In this document: positions 33,873 through 45,029 of the stretch, piece by piece
Position numbering within the stretch: the first letter of the stretch is position 1
Layout: each line of letters begins with the position of its first letter
DNA from: Salvia splendens
Lineage: Eukaryota > Streptophyta > Magnoliopsida > Lamiales > Lamiaceae
Assembly (NCBI RefSeq): GCF_004379255.2
Contig: NC_056052.1
Span: 8,301,708-8,365,707, forward strand
Reading direction: 5' to 3'
DNA length: 64,000 nt
Position numbers and translations under genes: made by a program
Notes under the pieces: model-generated
Database searches by the model: none
What the model was told of the DNA's origin: nothing
Seen by the model: only the letters and a program-made list of their open reading frames with translations

Positions 33873-34319
33873 AAAGTACTACTATAAGCAAAAGAATAAA
33901 GCCACATGCATCAAAGTGGACTTAAATTAACTTGAAATGTCTGACCTTAGACATTATTATTTTACACTAGGCCAATTCTCGCACATTATTTTAGTAGTCT
34001 TCTTATAACATTATAAACAGATGCTAGTGTTTAAACGAATTAAATTGTGTAATATGACCTTTTGGCAAAGTTTATAAACAAAATTGATTTTTAAAACATG
34101 AATATGTGTCTTCCAGATCATATTTCCGGCAGTGAATATTGTTTTCGTGCCAAAACGTTAAAACTAATTGTGCCAAAAAATATATATTTTTTAAATATTA
34201 AAACATCAAAAATAGTGCAAAAACTAATTAATAAGCTTCACATCAATTTTTACTCAGCCGGACCTTCGTCATCATGTCATGCGTGACAATACAAGCATAC
34301 AATGATATAGGTGAGGTTT

Positions 34320-35395
34320 AGCTCAAACCAAGAATGACTCGTCGCTTTGATACGCGAACCATGCTTATAGAACCCCAAACGCTCTTTCAATATCTTTCCG
34401 AGCAGCCTATTGCCTTTGTGCAAAAAGAACCTGATGGGGTCTTTGGGGCCAAGGCTTTACCTTCTAAAACTTGATTGAAGATGGGAGATTGTGATACGGT
34501 CCCCGTACAGGAGCCACAGCAGCCACAACAACCGGTGATGGAGACAGCCCAGGACGACGCGGGGACGGCGGAGACGCCGGCGATTCCGGTGAAGGAGAAG
34601 CAGCCGTCGATCGCGACGACAAAGCCGAAGAGAAACCGTCGCCCGCTAGACTTGTTGGGCGACTACGTTCCCAAGTAGTGTTAGGAGAATTTCTTTCTTT
34701 CTATTTATTCCTTATTTTTGGATATTAGTTTATTTTGATTATGTAATTCCTGTAAAGAGTCGAGCCTAATTATAAGCTCCGTTTCAGGTTTTCTTTGTTG
34801 GTTCTTTCCCAGATGAACTAGGTTAGGAGTCGAACCAACCCTAGGGTCCTTAGTCTATAAATAGGGCTATGTTCATAAACTTGAAAAGCACATGAATGAA
34901 ATATTATTTGCCCACAAAATTGTGAATTATTCTCTCAACCCTAGTTTAACCGCTGCCCGACGGAGGAGTTCCGCGCATAGCAAGAACCTAGAACCACCGC
35001 TGATCCTATCTCAGGACGCCGGAAAATCTCTTGATCGCCGAGCAGACAACCGCCGATCACCGTTAAGGAATTAAGTCCTTAACAGATTGGTTGAGGACAT
35101 TGAGATTGTCGTTCGATCCGGGATCCCGAAAAAATGCATATCAAATCCATAGACAGTAGTCGGTAACCGTCTCTAGCACAATTGTCTGGTGGGTGCCATT
35201 GTGCCAACTAATGTACGCACCTCTCCATGTCGTGGGGAAATTCTTTCATTGCCAATGCATTTAGTCAACGCTGCTGAGCATCCTGGGAAAGGTGTGTACT
35301 ACTTCGTGAAGACGACACAATTGTTGACAATCGTTGGTAATGCGTGTCGGAAGATATTCTGATGCAGTTCCAGCATGACTTGGAGGTTAAGCAAG
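34320..35395 (-). pseudogene. PIF/Harbinger transposase fragment split by a solo LTR
   Basis: The right part (35085-35390) reads CSAALTKCIGNE and IPDRTTISMSSTNPI on the minus strand. The left part (34320-34491) reads VLFAQRQ and ARKDIERAFGVL, the block with the catalytic Glu. Stops and shifts are present (for example after FAQRQ). Together they are a decayed Harbinger transposase related to the one at 7997-8580. No inverted-repeat ends were found. Confidence 0.65.
34492..35084 (+). repeat. Gypsy solo LTR
   Basis: It starts TGATACGGTCCCCGTACAGG and ends CCTTAACA, flanked by a perfect GATTG duplication (34487-34491 and 35085-35089). No internal sequence is present, so it arose by LTR-LTR recombination. 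It is related to the LTRs of the gypsy element at 41643-46850. An open frame at its start (34475-34678) ends PLDLLGDYVPK and is the pol C-terminus encoded in the LTR, not a gene of its own. A TATA-like GTCTATAAATAGGGC lies near 34853. Confidence 0.9.
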
Positions 35396-35451
35396 TTATT
35401 TTTGGTTTTTATTTATTTCCTAGTTAGTAGAACTAGTAGATTAAAAAATAT

Positions 35452-35710
35452 TAATCCTTTCGTCACTGAAATGTTGTCTAGTTTTGCCATTTTGGTATGT
35501 CCATGAAAAGTTGCCCACTTTATTTTTTTTCTTTTTATTTTTGATAAATAAACCCCACTTTCCACTAACTCTTTATTCTTATATTCTATTATAAAACCAA
35601 TATATAAATGTGGGATCCTCATTCCACTAACTTTTTCAACTCAATTTTCTTCACATTTCTTAAAACCCGTGCCAAGTCAAACTTGGACAATATTTTATGG
35701 ACGGAGGGAG
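35452..35710. mobile_element. Stowaway MITE
   Basis: The right end ATTTTATGGACGGAGGGAG is followed by TA; the left end around ATCCTTTCGTCACTGAAATG is its partner. About 259 bp, non-coding. Confidence 0.65.
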
Positions 35711-35982
35711 TATTTGTTTTTCCTTCTACCAAATTAGGGTTTATATATTTATTTATTTCCTTTTAGTTATTTCCTTTAAGTTTTATATTTCATAAGTTTA
35801 GGATTTCCCTTTGCTTATATAAATGTCTCATTGTTAAATTAATTATGCTTACTTTAAATAATAATATTACATTGATTTTTTGTACTCTTAAGTTTTCAAT
35901 TCGTTGAGTTCTTTTTTACCAGTTCAGTCATTCTCTATATGTTTTTGCATCATTTGGTATCACGATCCAGGTTGATTATCAA

Positions 35983-36900
35983 TGGCTGAACGTAGGCGTG
36001 GCTGTGGATGTGGTGGTGCTCGTGTTGGCGGTGGTGGTGGAGGACGTGGAGATCCCCAACACGAAGACGTTGCACGGCAACGTGAACTGCGCGACATCCA
36101 GATTGAAGATCTGAGACAGAAGTTTTGTGACCTCCGGCGACGACAGGCGCAACGTGAACCGAAGCAAATTTGGATTCAGATCTTTCCAGTCATGACAATG
36201 ATCGCGACAATAACCCTTTTGCTCGTGAGAAGGAGGAATGCGAAAATGGGTACTATGGGGCTGACCCAACACTTGATATCGGCATGCAGTTGAGATTTTA
36301 AAATTTGAGGGTAAGGCTCTTCCAGATGAGTTCATTGATTGGTTAAATAGTGTAGAACGTGTTTTCGATATCAAGAACATTAGTGACAACAACAAGGTCA
36401 AGTTGGTTGCTATCAAATTGAACATGCTTCAATTTGGTGGGAACATGTTAAGAGACAAACAGTGAGGGTAAGAAAAGCAAAAATCCAATCTTAGGAAAAA
36501 ATGAAAAAAGATATTACGGGGGAAATTTCTTTTTACACACTATCGACAGGATGCGCTTATTGATTACCATGTCTGTAAGCAGGAGGATCTATCTGTGGAG
36601 GATTTTACTAATGATTTTGGTTGTCTACGAATACGTTGTGATGTTGAGGAAGAAGATGAACAAACCATCGCTCGCTATTTTGGTGTGCTTCGCTCTAAAA
36701 TCCATGACGTTGTTCAATTCCAACAGTTTTCAGTTATGAGGATGTATGCAAGCTTGCGCTTAAAGTTTAGAAACAGTTGAAATGAAGAAAAGTCGTGAGT
36801 CGTTGGTCAGACAAAGATTCAACCAATTTTTGTGGAAGTAGCAGTGGCACGAGATCGTGCAAACCAACAGCGCCAGTGGCAGCTAAACCTTTTATGATGT
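35983..36900 (+). pseudogene. Ty3/gypsy gag relic
   Basis: A Gly/Arg-rich start (MAERRRGCGCGGARVGGGGG) is followed in shifting frames by FEGKALPDEFIDWLNSVERV, VKLVAIKLNM, then RQDALIDYHVCKQEDLSVED, FGCLRIRCDVEEEDEQTIAR and YFGVLRSKIHDVVQFQ. This is a typical plant gypsy gag. Just upstream (35949-35972) CATTTGGTATCACGATCCAG resembles an initiator-Met primer-binding site, so the AT-rich 35720-35945 stretch may be an LTR end. No pol follows; a stop ends the frame at 36780. Confidence 0.7.
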
Positions 36901-37249
36901 CAGATTGTAATAAGAATTTGGCAAGATAAATATCATACTGAAGTATATGGAGTATATAATAATAATGTAAATGGTCAGTAATTAAATTAGGCAATGGAAG
37001 ACTTAAATAGTATAATAATGTGATTATTGTTTTTAGAGAATTATGGCTAAAGTTTAGGGTGTGCTATTGGCCGGCTTTGGAGAGTAGCAGTTAATGTTCC
37101 TTCATGTTTGTGGTGGCGCTGCATTCTTGGCGGGTCATTGAACTTTTTAGTGGTATCGATCTTTGAGTTGTTAGTTATGATATGTGAACACTGAATTTAA
37201 TATTAAATGACTTCTGTTTTGATGGTAAATATTAATGGTTCAATTATTT
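36901..37249. other. Intergenic, nothing recognised
   Basis: AT-rich sequence with no protein-like frame. Confidence 0.4.
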
Positions 37250-37530
37250 GGTTTTTAAAAGATCCAGAAAAGAATAAAATTTTAATTATCATACTCAATG
37301 GTGCCCACCGGTGGCATCTCCTATTCGGTCGACGGTTGGTTGGGTAGGGGGTGTTACAATTTGACGGAGCCACGGTATTCCGGAGAGGCGCAGCGTGCAT
37401 CTCCCCCTTTGTAGGTGGCGGTGTTGGGCAGGGGAGGAGTGGCGATGGGTCTGGGGCCGTGTAAGGGGCGCCGCGACGGGCGCTAGGAGAAGCGCGACCG
37501 CTCGCGATGCCATACCGGAAGGTAGAATTT
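37250..37530. repeat. GC-rich block of unknown origin
   Basis: A sharply GC-rich island (TGGTGCCCACCGGTGGCATC to GAAGCGCGACCGCTCGCGAT) sits between AT-rich arms containing loosely inverted AAAATTTTAATT-like sequence. The layout recalls the GC-rich subterminal regions of the Harbinger element at 7684-9097, so it may be a decayed Harbinger MITE. No terminal repeats were proven. Confidence 0.3.
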
Positions 37531-37711
37531 TTTATTTTTATTTTTAATATTGATTTTAATGGTTTTATTTCTCTCATTGTATACACCTAAAATAAACTAA
37601 TAAATAAGATTAGTGATTCATAACAGTTACACAAACACTAAGTAAATGAAAATTTATCATTGACAGAAAAAACAAATGTTAGAAATGTTTTTCCATAACT
37701 TGATATATAAC

Positions 37712-39068
37712 TACTCCAAAAGTTGATGCAACTTTTGATCAAATTCATCAATGTAAGAATCCTCAAGCCTTTCCATAACATGAATTCTCTCCATTTACTA
37801 TGATTTGCCCTAATTTCCCTTCCAATCTGACTCTCCCCATCCATCACCACCTTCATTGCCTTCACCACACCATCTCTAGTAAACAATCCATCTTCATCTC
37901 CCTTCTCCACCTCCACCCCAACTCTCAAATCTCCTCCCATAAACCTTGCATTGATCAACTGATCGCCGACATGAGGCATTAGCACTAGTTGACACTCATT
38001 CACCAAAGCCTCCGAGATCGACCCCCACCCGCAGTGTGTAACGAAGCACCCCACCGAGGGATGAGATAGGATCAACTGTTGTTGAACCCAACCACCCTCC
38101 ACAACTCCTCTATTTTCCGTCCTATTCGTAAAACCCTCGGGAAGCGCCTCCTCCACCGTCTTGGCCCCAATCGGCGGCTTCAATGCCGCCAAAAACGGAA
38201 GACCTGTCAGTTCAAATCCCAACAACAACTCGTGAAATAGCTCTAGCTTCAACCTAGCCTCACTCCCAAAAGCACAGTAAATCACGGATTTCGGCCCGCA
38301 CCGGTTTAACCATTTGACCCACCGGTCCTCCAAACCCAAAGTGGGCGGTTCAGGCAAAACCGGCCAGGCTAAAAGAACCGGTTTTTTAAATCTCTTCTCA
38401 ACAAAATCATGATGCAGTTCCTCCATTTCTCTACAAGATTTGAACCCCATGGCGTCGCACTCCTCCGCCGCCATGATCACGCACTCGACAAACTTCATCG
38501 GGCTTTTGAACTCCGCCATGTTGTTGATGGCGTCCACGGTGCGCGCCTCGTCCAGGTGGAGCCTTATCGCCGACGAGGGAGGGAACCCCTACGGAGGCCG
38601 GGTGAAACCCTCCGCGGTGGGTTCCTGGCGGAAAAGGTAAGCCACGGCGGCGGGGCTAATGATGCAGTAGAGCACCGACTTGATGCCCAAGCTTCGGGCC
38701 AACATCGGCAGCCAGTGGGTGAAGTCGAAGAAGACGAGGTCGGGCTGGATCTCGAGGAGGAGGGCCTTGACAGAGGGCTCAGTGAGGTCCATGGCGTGGC
38801 GGAGGAGAGAGTACATGGGGAAGATGACGTCGGCTGTGGTCTCGGTCCCCAGAGGGAGGCCTTCGACGTGAGGAACGGTGACGGGGATGAATTTGATGAG
38901 GTCGGGGTGGAGATTGAATTGGATGAGATTGGATTGAGTTTTGGGAGGGAGAATGAAGAAGATTTGGTGGCCTTTTTGGGCAAGTTTGTTGGAGATGTGA
39001 AGGAATGTTGTAAGATGTCCCATGGCAAACCATGGGTACATTGCGATCTTAAGCTTTTTGGTGAACAT
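37712..39068 (-). pseudogene. UGT79-like glycosyltransferase pseudogene
   Basis: It is a close paralogue of the intact gene at 48368-49726 and aligns over its whole length. The start MFTKKLKIAMYPWFAMGH with catalytic His18 is present. TAG at 38589-38591 replaces codon 160 (Pro in the intact copy, CCC to TAG, so more than one change). The frame continues unshifted to an intact PSPG box (WVQQQLILSHP, HCGWGSISEALV). Near 37770 a lost base shifts the frame and the last 20 residues diverge. A truncated 159-residue N-terminal domain could be made but would lack the sugar-donor domain. The upstream region also aligns with that of the intact gene, so promoter and gene were duplicated together. Confidence 0.9.
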
Positions 39069-39516
39069 TTTTTTGTTTTTTGTTTTTGCTTCTTTTCTTT
39101 TAGGATGGGAAGCTTTTGATGGATATGAGATTTGTGTAGATTTAGGCTTGAGAAGAAGAAGAAAGATGAGTTTTCCGAGGTTTCCTCCTATGTTGGAAGA
39201 AGCTTCATGCTATAACGTTTGACACGTGCGTTTAGATCTATGCTATGATATTTGCTTTGTGTATAATATGTATGTACATGTGCATCTTCATAAAAATTAG
39301 CTTGTAACATCATACATCAATGTTGTACAGAATGTTACAAGAAAATGTTCAAATGAGATCAAAATATATCATATCATGTGTACGGCTTAATATAATCAAT
39401 CTCAATTTGACTATAATAAGGGGTTTAAAAAACATTTGTTTTAAAATTTCAAAATAAGGACATAGGGACTGCTCAAATACTTCATAGGAATAGAAGTACT
39501 CATATCATAACACAGG
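39069..39516 (-). other. Duplicated upstream region of the UGT pseudogene
   Basis: 39069-39370 aligns with the region upstream of the intact UGT (49727-49960). The CTATAAATACG box of the intact copy corresponds here to a sequence without a TATA core (ATGTACATACATATTATACA, minus strand, near 39265). Confidence 0.6.
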
Positions 39517-40186
39517 ATTTTTATAAATCAGAGGAAGTATGTACTTGATCTAGTCGCCGAAGCTGGAATGGTTGAGTAAACCTTTAGTTGTAGATACACC
39601 CATAGTACAAAACCATGGGTTACAAATAGTCGAAGGATGAAAGCCTGCCGAAAGGGGGGAAATACCAACGACTAGTTGAAAAGCTCATCTACCTCTCCCA
39701 CACCATACCAGACATAGCGTATGTTGTGGAAATAGTGAGCTAGTTCATGATGTCGAAAATAAGAATGATAGGGAATCCACGGCCGGATACTTTACCTGCA
39801 TAGGAGGTAACCTTGTAACTTGGAGAAACAAGAAGCATAAGGATGTTGCACTCTCTAATGCCGAAGCATAATTTTGTGGAATCAAGAGTGGTCTGACTAG
39901 AACATTATGGCTGAGAAAGTTGATGACGGAACTGGATCTTCCATCATCAAAAACATGTAGGTTGTTTTGTGATAATAAAGCTGCTATTAGCTTATATGAC
40001 CGAACCAAGCATGTGGAGATAGTTCGACATTTCATAAAAGAGAAGAGGGAAAGATTGTGGAGTTGCCTTTAGTTAAGTCCAAAGACTAGTTGACTGACAT
40101 TTTGACAAAAGTAGTAAACTCGAAGTCATTCTGTGGAGTATTGGACAAGTTAAGTATCGGAGATCCCATCACTTAACTTGGGGGTA
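39517..40186 (+). pseudogene. Copia RNase H fragment
   Basis: The sequence matches the RT end and RNase H region of the copia at 55750-60888 at nucleotide level, for example TTTATAAATCAGAGGAAGTA near 39515 and 59881. It contains relics of AGYFTCIGGNLVTW, CDNKAA and TDILTKVV. Several stops and a missing segment between 39720 and 39760 show decay. It ends in a purine-rich tract (TTGGGGGTAG), after which LTR-like sequence (TGCTGAATAG) runs to about 40360. It is the 3' end of a related copy. Confidence 0.75.
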
Positions 40187-40360
40187 GTGCTGAATAGAAA
40201 TCTCGGAAATTTTAAACAAGGATCAAGAGATTAATATGAATTGATGTGTTATAAGACATTTGATCTAGCCTATACAAAGGCATGTAAATCATTCTTTGTA
40301 TTAGTTGAGTAAATAAGAAAAAACCTCTCTCTTCGATACTTTTTAACACTCTCAAAACTA

Positions 40361-41627
40361 TATTTGCAGCACCCATATCCACGCCTATGCAAAAGTTCTA
40401 ATTCACACAATATAATTAACCACAAGAGATAATGCTTTCTTAACACTTGCAACAAATAAAAGGAATACGTAGAAGGAAATGCATAAAAGAAGAAGAAGAA
40501 AAAAGGAAATATGTTGAACTGAAAAATGGTTATTTTATTCACTATGCGATTTAGTTAACCAAAAGATGCATGTAAAGAATATACTTCCGGGATGAAAGAA
40601 CGAAGCTTTCTTCAAATTTTACAACTCCCACAGTCCCACAGGAATATGCATTTTTAGTTGACCAAAAATTTAATGCACAATTGGTAAATTAATAGAAAAG
40701 TAGAAATAAAAAGTAATTAAAGTATTGTTAGTGGAGAAATGAGTTTACAAACTTTGGAAAATGCATATTCTTGTGGAACGGACCAAAAAGGAAAGAGTGC
40801 ATATTCTTGTGGGACGGGGAATATAAAGGAAGTTACACCTAGTGAAGAAAACATTCCAAAACTTAAGTTAGGACCTGGTGATTTGCAAAGTAGCTGACAT
40901 TTATCTTGGACATAATGAAATCAGAATAATCCTCCACTTATTCACATTTTTACATCTAAATTTGGGATTGATTTTTAAGTAATTAAATTAGCATTAACGA
41001 GAGATCAATTAATAAGGGACACCTTACTAACTTTAATATAATAATAAAATATCTTAATTCTTATTTAAAATCAAAATGATGTAAATAGTTTGGGACTAGT
41101 CGAAAGAAAAGTGTAAGTAATATAGGAAAGAGCGAGGAAATATTTATGTGGGCAGATGTGTATACAGTTTTACTTTTTCATTTTCAAAATGCTATTGATT
41201 ACACTATAGAGTGTAAGTAACATTCTAAATTAAATTTCACATACTCTGATTTTGAGTTGATTTATTTTAGTGATGTTCTTCATTCAAGTTTCATTTCGTC
41301 AAATTGAGGGCATTAGTGTTGACAAAAGGAGGTAAAGACATCGTGTGTTGGGATTGCAGCGGGGTGGAGGGATTCTGTTGAGGTGTCGGGAATCGTTGTG
41401 ACTCGGGGAGCCTTGGGATCTGAAGGGTTTGATAGTTAAATCAAGAATTGACAACCGAGACCTTAAAACGTGGTGTTGAAGGTGATAGACTGAGATTTAC
41501 TTATTTAACGTATCCCAAATGCTCAAGAACAATATAATCTCCCAGTCCACCAACACTGCAAAAAAGTGCGGTTTATCGACGGAATTAGTCACAGAGAATT
41601 ATCCTTCATTTTGGGTTGTCCAAATGA
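40361..41627. other. AT-rich stretch with decayed MITEs
   Basis: About 40585-40820 resembles a decayed Stowaway, with two near copies of GCATATTCTTGTGGRACGG at the right end. About 40970-41130 resembles the element at 31426-31642. No gene is seen. Confidence 0.45.
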
Positions 41628-41642
41628 TATCCTCCCTCCGTC

Positions 41643-42482
41643 TGTTAAGGGTGCACTCCCTTAACAAGATTCTGGCGACGACGAGCGGTCGACGACGGAG
41701 GGATAAAATCGGACGTCCCGGGCTTTCCCCGAGATCAGCTCCAAACTAGGGTTTTGCGGAAAAGTAAAGAAGACGATAAAATTGGGAAAATGTGTTATTT
41801 CTTGATTTTCAATTCATAACACAACTGCCTTTTATATTCTAAGGACCCTAGATGATTCGACTCTCTTTTGCGATCCGGGAAAGAATCAACACGAAAACCC
41901 GGAAAGGAGCTTATTGGGCTCGACTAAAAAAATACTCCCTCCGTCCCCGAATAAGAGTCGCTAATTTCCATTTTGGGCCGTCCCCCATTAAGAGTCACTC
42001 TTCATTTTTACCATAAATGCCACATTCCACTAACTCACTCCACTCACATTTTATTATAAAACTAATATAAAAATATGGGTCCCACATTCCACTAACTTTT
42101 TCAACCAACTTTTCTCTACATTTCTTAAAACCCGTGCCCGGTCAAAGAGCGACTCCTATTAGGGGACGGAGAGAGTAATAAAATCCGTCCATAACTAATT
42201 AAAATAACCGAAAATTAAGTCTAATAACTAAGGAAAGAAAATAACAAAATAACAACTTCTCTTCCGCCTTTTCAACATGAGACGAAGTCGCCGTATCAGA
42301 TCACCGGCTTCGGCTGCCTCCGAGGCCGACTGCTGAGCGTAGGTGCCTCCGTTGGAATTTCCTCATCCGCTGTCGCGAAATCCACCGCCGTCTCCTCTGT
42401 TCTTGGCACATCTTCAGGCTGCTGCGGCTCTGCCTCGTCTGCCGGCTATGTGGCAGGCGGTGCTATGGTTGTCACCGTATCA
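41643..42482 (-). repeat. 3' LTR of gypsy element, carrying a MITE
   Basis: It is 840 bp, equal to the 601-bp 5' LTR plus about 240 bp of inserted MITE. Its coding-like segment has two stops compared with the open copy in the 5' LTR. Confidence 0.9.
41935..42175. mobile_element. Stowaway MITE inserted in the gypsy LTR
   Basis: The left end CTCCCTCCGTCCCCGAATAA pairs with the right end TATTAGGGGACGGAGAGAG, with TA on both sides. The other LTR has the empty site (AAAAAATAATTAAATCC), so this insertion postdates the retrotransposon. Confidence 0.95.
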
Positions 42483-42494
42483 ACTCCCCCCGTT
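42483..42494 (-). promoter_or_regulatory. Gypsy polypurine tract
   Basis: The minus strand reads AACGGGGGGAGT just before the LTR start TGATACGG. A frame that passes through it continues into the LTR coding segment. Confidence 0.75.
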
Positions 42495-42496
42495 AA

Positions 42497-45000
42497 GTAG
42501 CTCCTTGTCCACAAGGAGATCCGGAAAATGCTTCTCGATCAAGGACATAGGCTCCCAAGTGGGGGCTGCACCTCCATCATCACTCCATTGCAATTGGCCT
42601 TCCTCCTGGGCCGTGCCGTCGCTCTAAATCAGCCTCTGCCCCAGCAGCTTCGTCGGCTGAGCAATGGGATGTCCCCTAGCAAATACTACCGGAAAATCCG
42701 ACGTCTCCCTCCGAGAACCTTCCACAAACGGCCGTAATAAGCTTACATGGAACACATCGTGAATCCGACTCCCCTCCGGTAATTTCAATCTATAAGCAAC
42801 CTGCCCAATGCGTTCAAGGACCTCAAAGGGGCCATAAAAATGACGAGCGAGCTTCGCCGAGACCGGGCGAGCGACCGAGTGCTGGCGGTACAGTTGCAAC
42901 TTTAAAAGCACCCGATCTCCCACCTCAAACTCCAAGTATCGTCGGTGGTGGTCTGCCGAAGTACGCATCCGATTTTGGGCTTTCTCTAAATTACGCCTCA
43001 AAGCCACAATCAATTTCCCTCGCTGTGTATGTCGCGGGCCACATCTGGCGGCATCGCAGCCAACGGCGACACTGCTATGAAAGCAGGTGGTTCTCGACCG
43101 TACAACGCATGAAACGGTGAAGTACCCAACCCCTCGTGGCGGAAACAATTCAGGGCCAACTCTGCCCATGGTAAAAAAATTTGCCCATTTCGCCGGTATA
43201 TCAGCGACAAACGCCCTTAAGTACTGTTCGAGACCCCGGTTCCGCACCTCCGTCTGGCCGTCCGATTGGGGGTGGTAGGCAGTTGTGAAATGCTGTTTAG
43301 TGCCACTTAACTTCAACATGTGCTCCCACACCTCATTCAAAAACAGAGGATCCCTGTCTGAAACCAATGTCTTTGGAAACCCATGGTGTTTCACCACGGT
43401 ATCAATAAAAAGGTTTGCCACCCGCCACGCATCGAACCTGGCCGGAAGCGGGGCGAAATGTGCATATTTCGACAACCAGTTTCTGAGTCGAGTACTTTGT
43501 GGTCTGACATTCAAAACAAGCCTCAACGAAGCGTTTCACATCCCTGCGCATGTGCCGCCAAAAGAAGGCAGCCACCAACCTTCTAAAGGTACGCTCAACT
43601 CCCGGGTGACCTGCCAACGGCGTGCTGTGGTGTTCATAAAGGAGCGCCTCCTTAGCCGCTGATGCTTGCGCTACTACAATGCGTCTGCCAAAGTAAAGCA
43701 TGCCATCCGCCACCGAAAAGTGATGATCCGCAGTCCCCTTCTTTATGGTGATGTGCAATTCCAACAACTCCCCCACAGTGCGATTCTCCTCGCGCAAAAT
43801 ATGCATAATATCCGGGATAGGGTGACTCACGGTGGTCAGGACCCGCTCATCTGCCTCTGACTCATCCACCTCCATATCACGGCGAGACAGTGCATCCCCC
43901 GCCTTATTTCACGCGTCGGTCTTGTACTCAATACGGAACTTGTATCCTATCAGCTTGCGGACATACAATTGCTGGTCAGGAGTCTGGATCACCTGTTGCA
44001 GTAACTCCTTGAGGCTCTTCTGGTCACTTCTGATCACAAATTCCCGACCCAGTAAGTACTGTCTCCACTTCTGCACCGCCTCCACAATCGCATACAGTTC
44101 TTTATGATATGTCGACGTCACACGACGTCTAGGGCCAAGTTTCTTGCTAAAGAAAGTTATAGGATGGCCGTCTTGAAGTAAAACTGCTCCCACACCAAAA
44201 TCCGATACGTCGGTCTCAAGGTAGAATGTCTTAGAGAAATCTGGCAATCGTAATATTGGAGCTGATGTCATCGCCGCCTTTAGCGCGAAAAAGCTCTCCT
44301 CTGCCTTTGGGGACCAGGTAAACGCATCCTTTCTGAGCAGTTCTGTTAACGGGGCCGCGATGGAAGCATAGCCCGCGATGAAGGGCCTATAATACCCTAT
44401 GAGCCCCAAAAATCCACGTAACTGTTTGAGCGTAGCGGGAACTAGCCAGACCACCATTGCCTCGATTTTTCTTGGGTCCGCTCGCAGCTGCCCATCCTCT
44501 ATAAGATGTCCCAAATAATCCACAGTGGAGAAACAGAAGGTGCATTTCGATAATTTCACAAAGAAACTATGCGCGACAAGGATAGAGAGCACCTCTTGCA
44601 AATGAATCGTGTGGCTCTCCATGGATGGACTGTAAATCAGAATGTCGTCAAAGAATACAATGACTGACTAGTGGAGTAGGGGGCAGAAGATGTCATTCAC
44701 TGCCGCATGAAATGCCGAGGGCGCATTTGTTAATCCGAACGACATCACTAGGAATTCAAAATGCTCGTCGTGTGTCCGAAACGCCGTCTTGAACACATCC
44801 GCCGAGTGCATGCGAATCTGATGATATCCTGGAGGTCCAACTTTGTGAAGACCCGTGCTGCTCCAAGTTCATCAAATAATTCGTCCGTCGTAGGAATGGG
44901 AAAGTGGTCTGGCACTGTCACCGAGTTCAGGGCCCTGAACCCTGAACCCGGCTCATCCTTATCGACTCCCATATAACCCAAAAACGTCTTGTTACACACG
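42497..45000 (-). pseudogene. Gypsy pol (partial RT, RNase H, integrase, chromodomain-like end)
   Basis: The remaining RT begins at ALNSVTVPDHFPIPTTDELF, with FTKLDL, then after a shift FFDDILIYS at about 44650 (catalytic Asp pair). It continues with GFLGLIGYYRPFIAGYAS and RNase H (FYLETDVSDFGVGAVLLQDG, STYHKELYAIVEAVQKW). Integrase has the zinc-block end ACFECQ and the core DTVVKHHGFPKTLVSDRD and YHPQSDGQTEV. A C-terminal RIGQVAYRLKLPEGSRIHDV and a WEPMSLIEKHFPD segment resemble a shortened chromodomain. Protease and the start of RT are deleted next to a DKDEPGSG junction. Stops or shifts lie near 42626, 43400, 43908, 44670 and 44840. Confidence 0.9.
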
Positions 45001-45029
45001 TGGCCGGGTATCCACTTCTCCGGGCAATA

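Noticed and set aside
34475..34678. Small 67-residue gene with a basic C-terminus
   Set aside because: It lies inside a solo LTR with a perfect target duplication and matches the layout of the LTR-borne pol tail at 46637-46843.
38409..39119. A 236-residue plus-strand frame overlapping the UGT pseudogene
   Set aside because: It is antisense to a clearly homologous UGT sequence and the same pattern of antisense frames occurs over the intact UGT.
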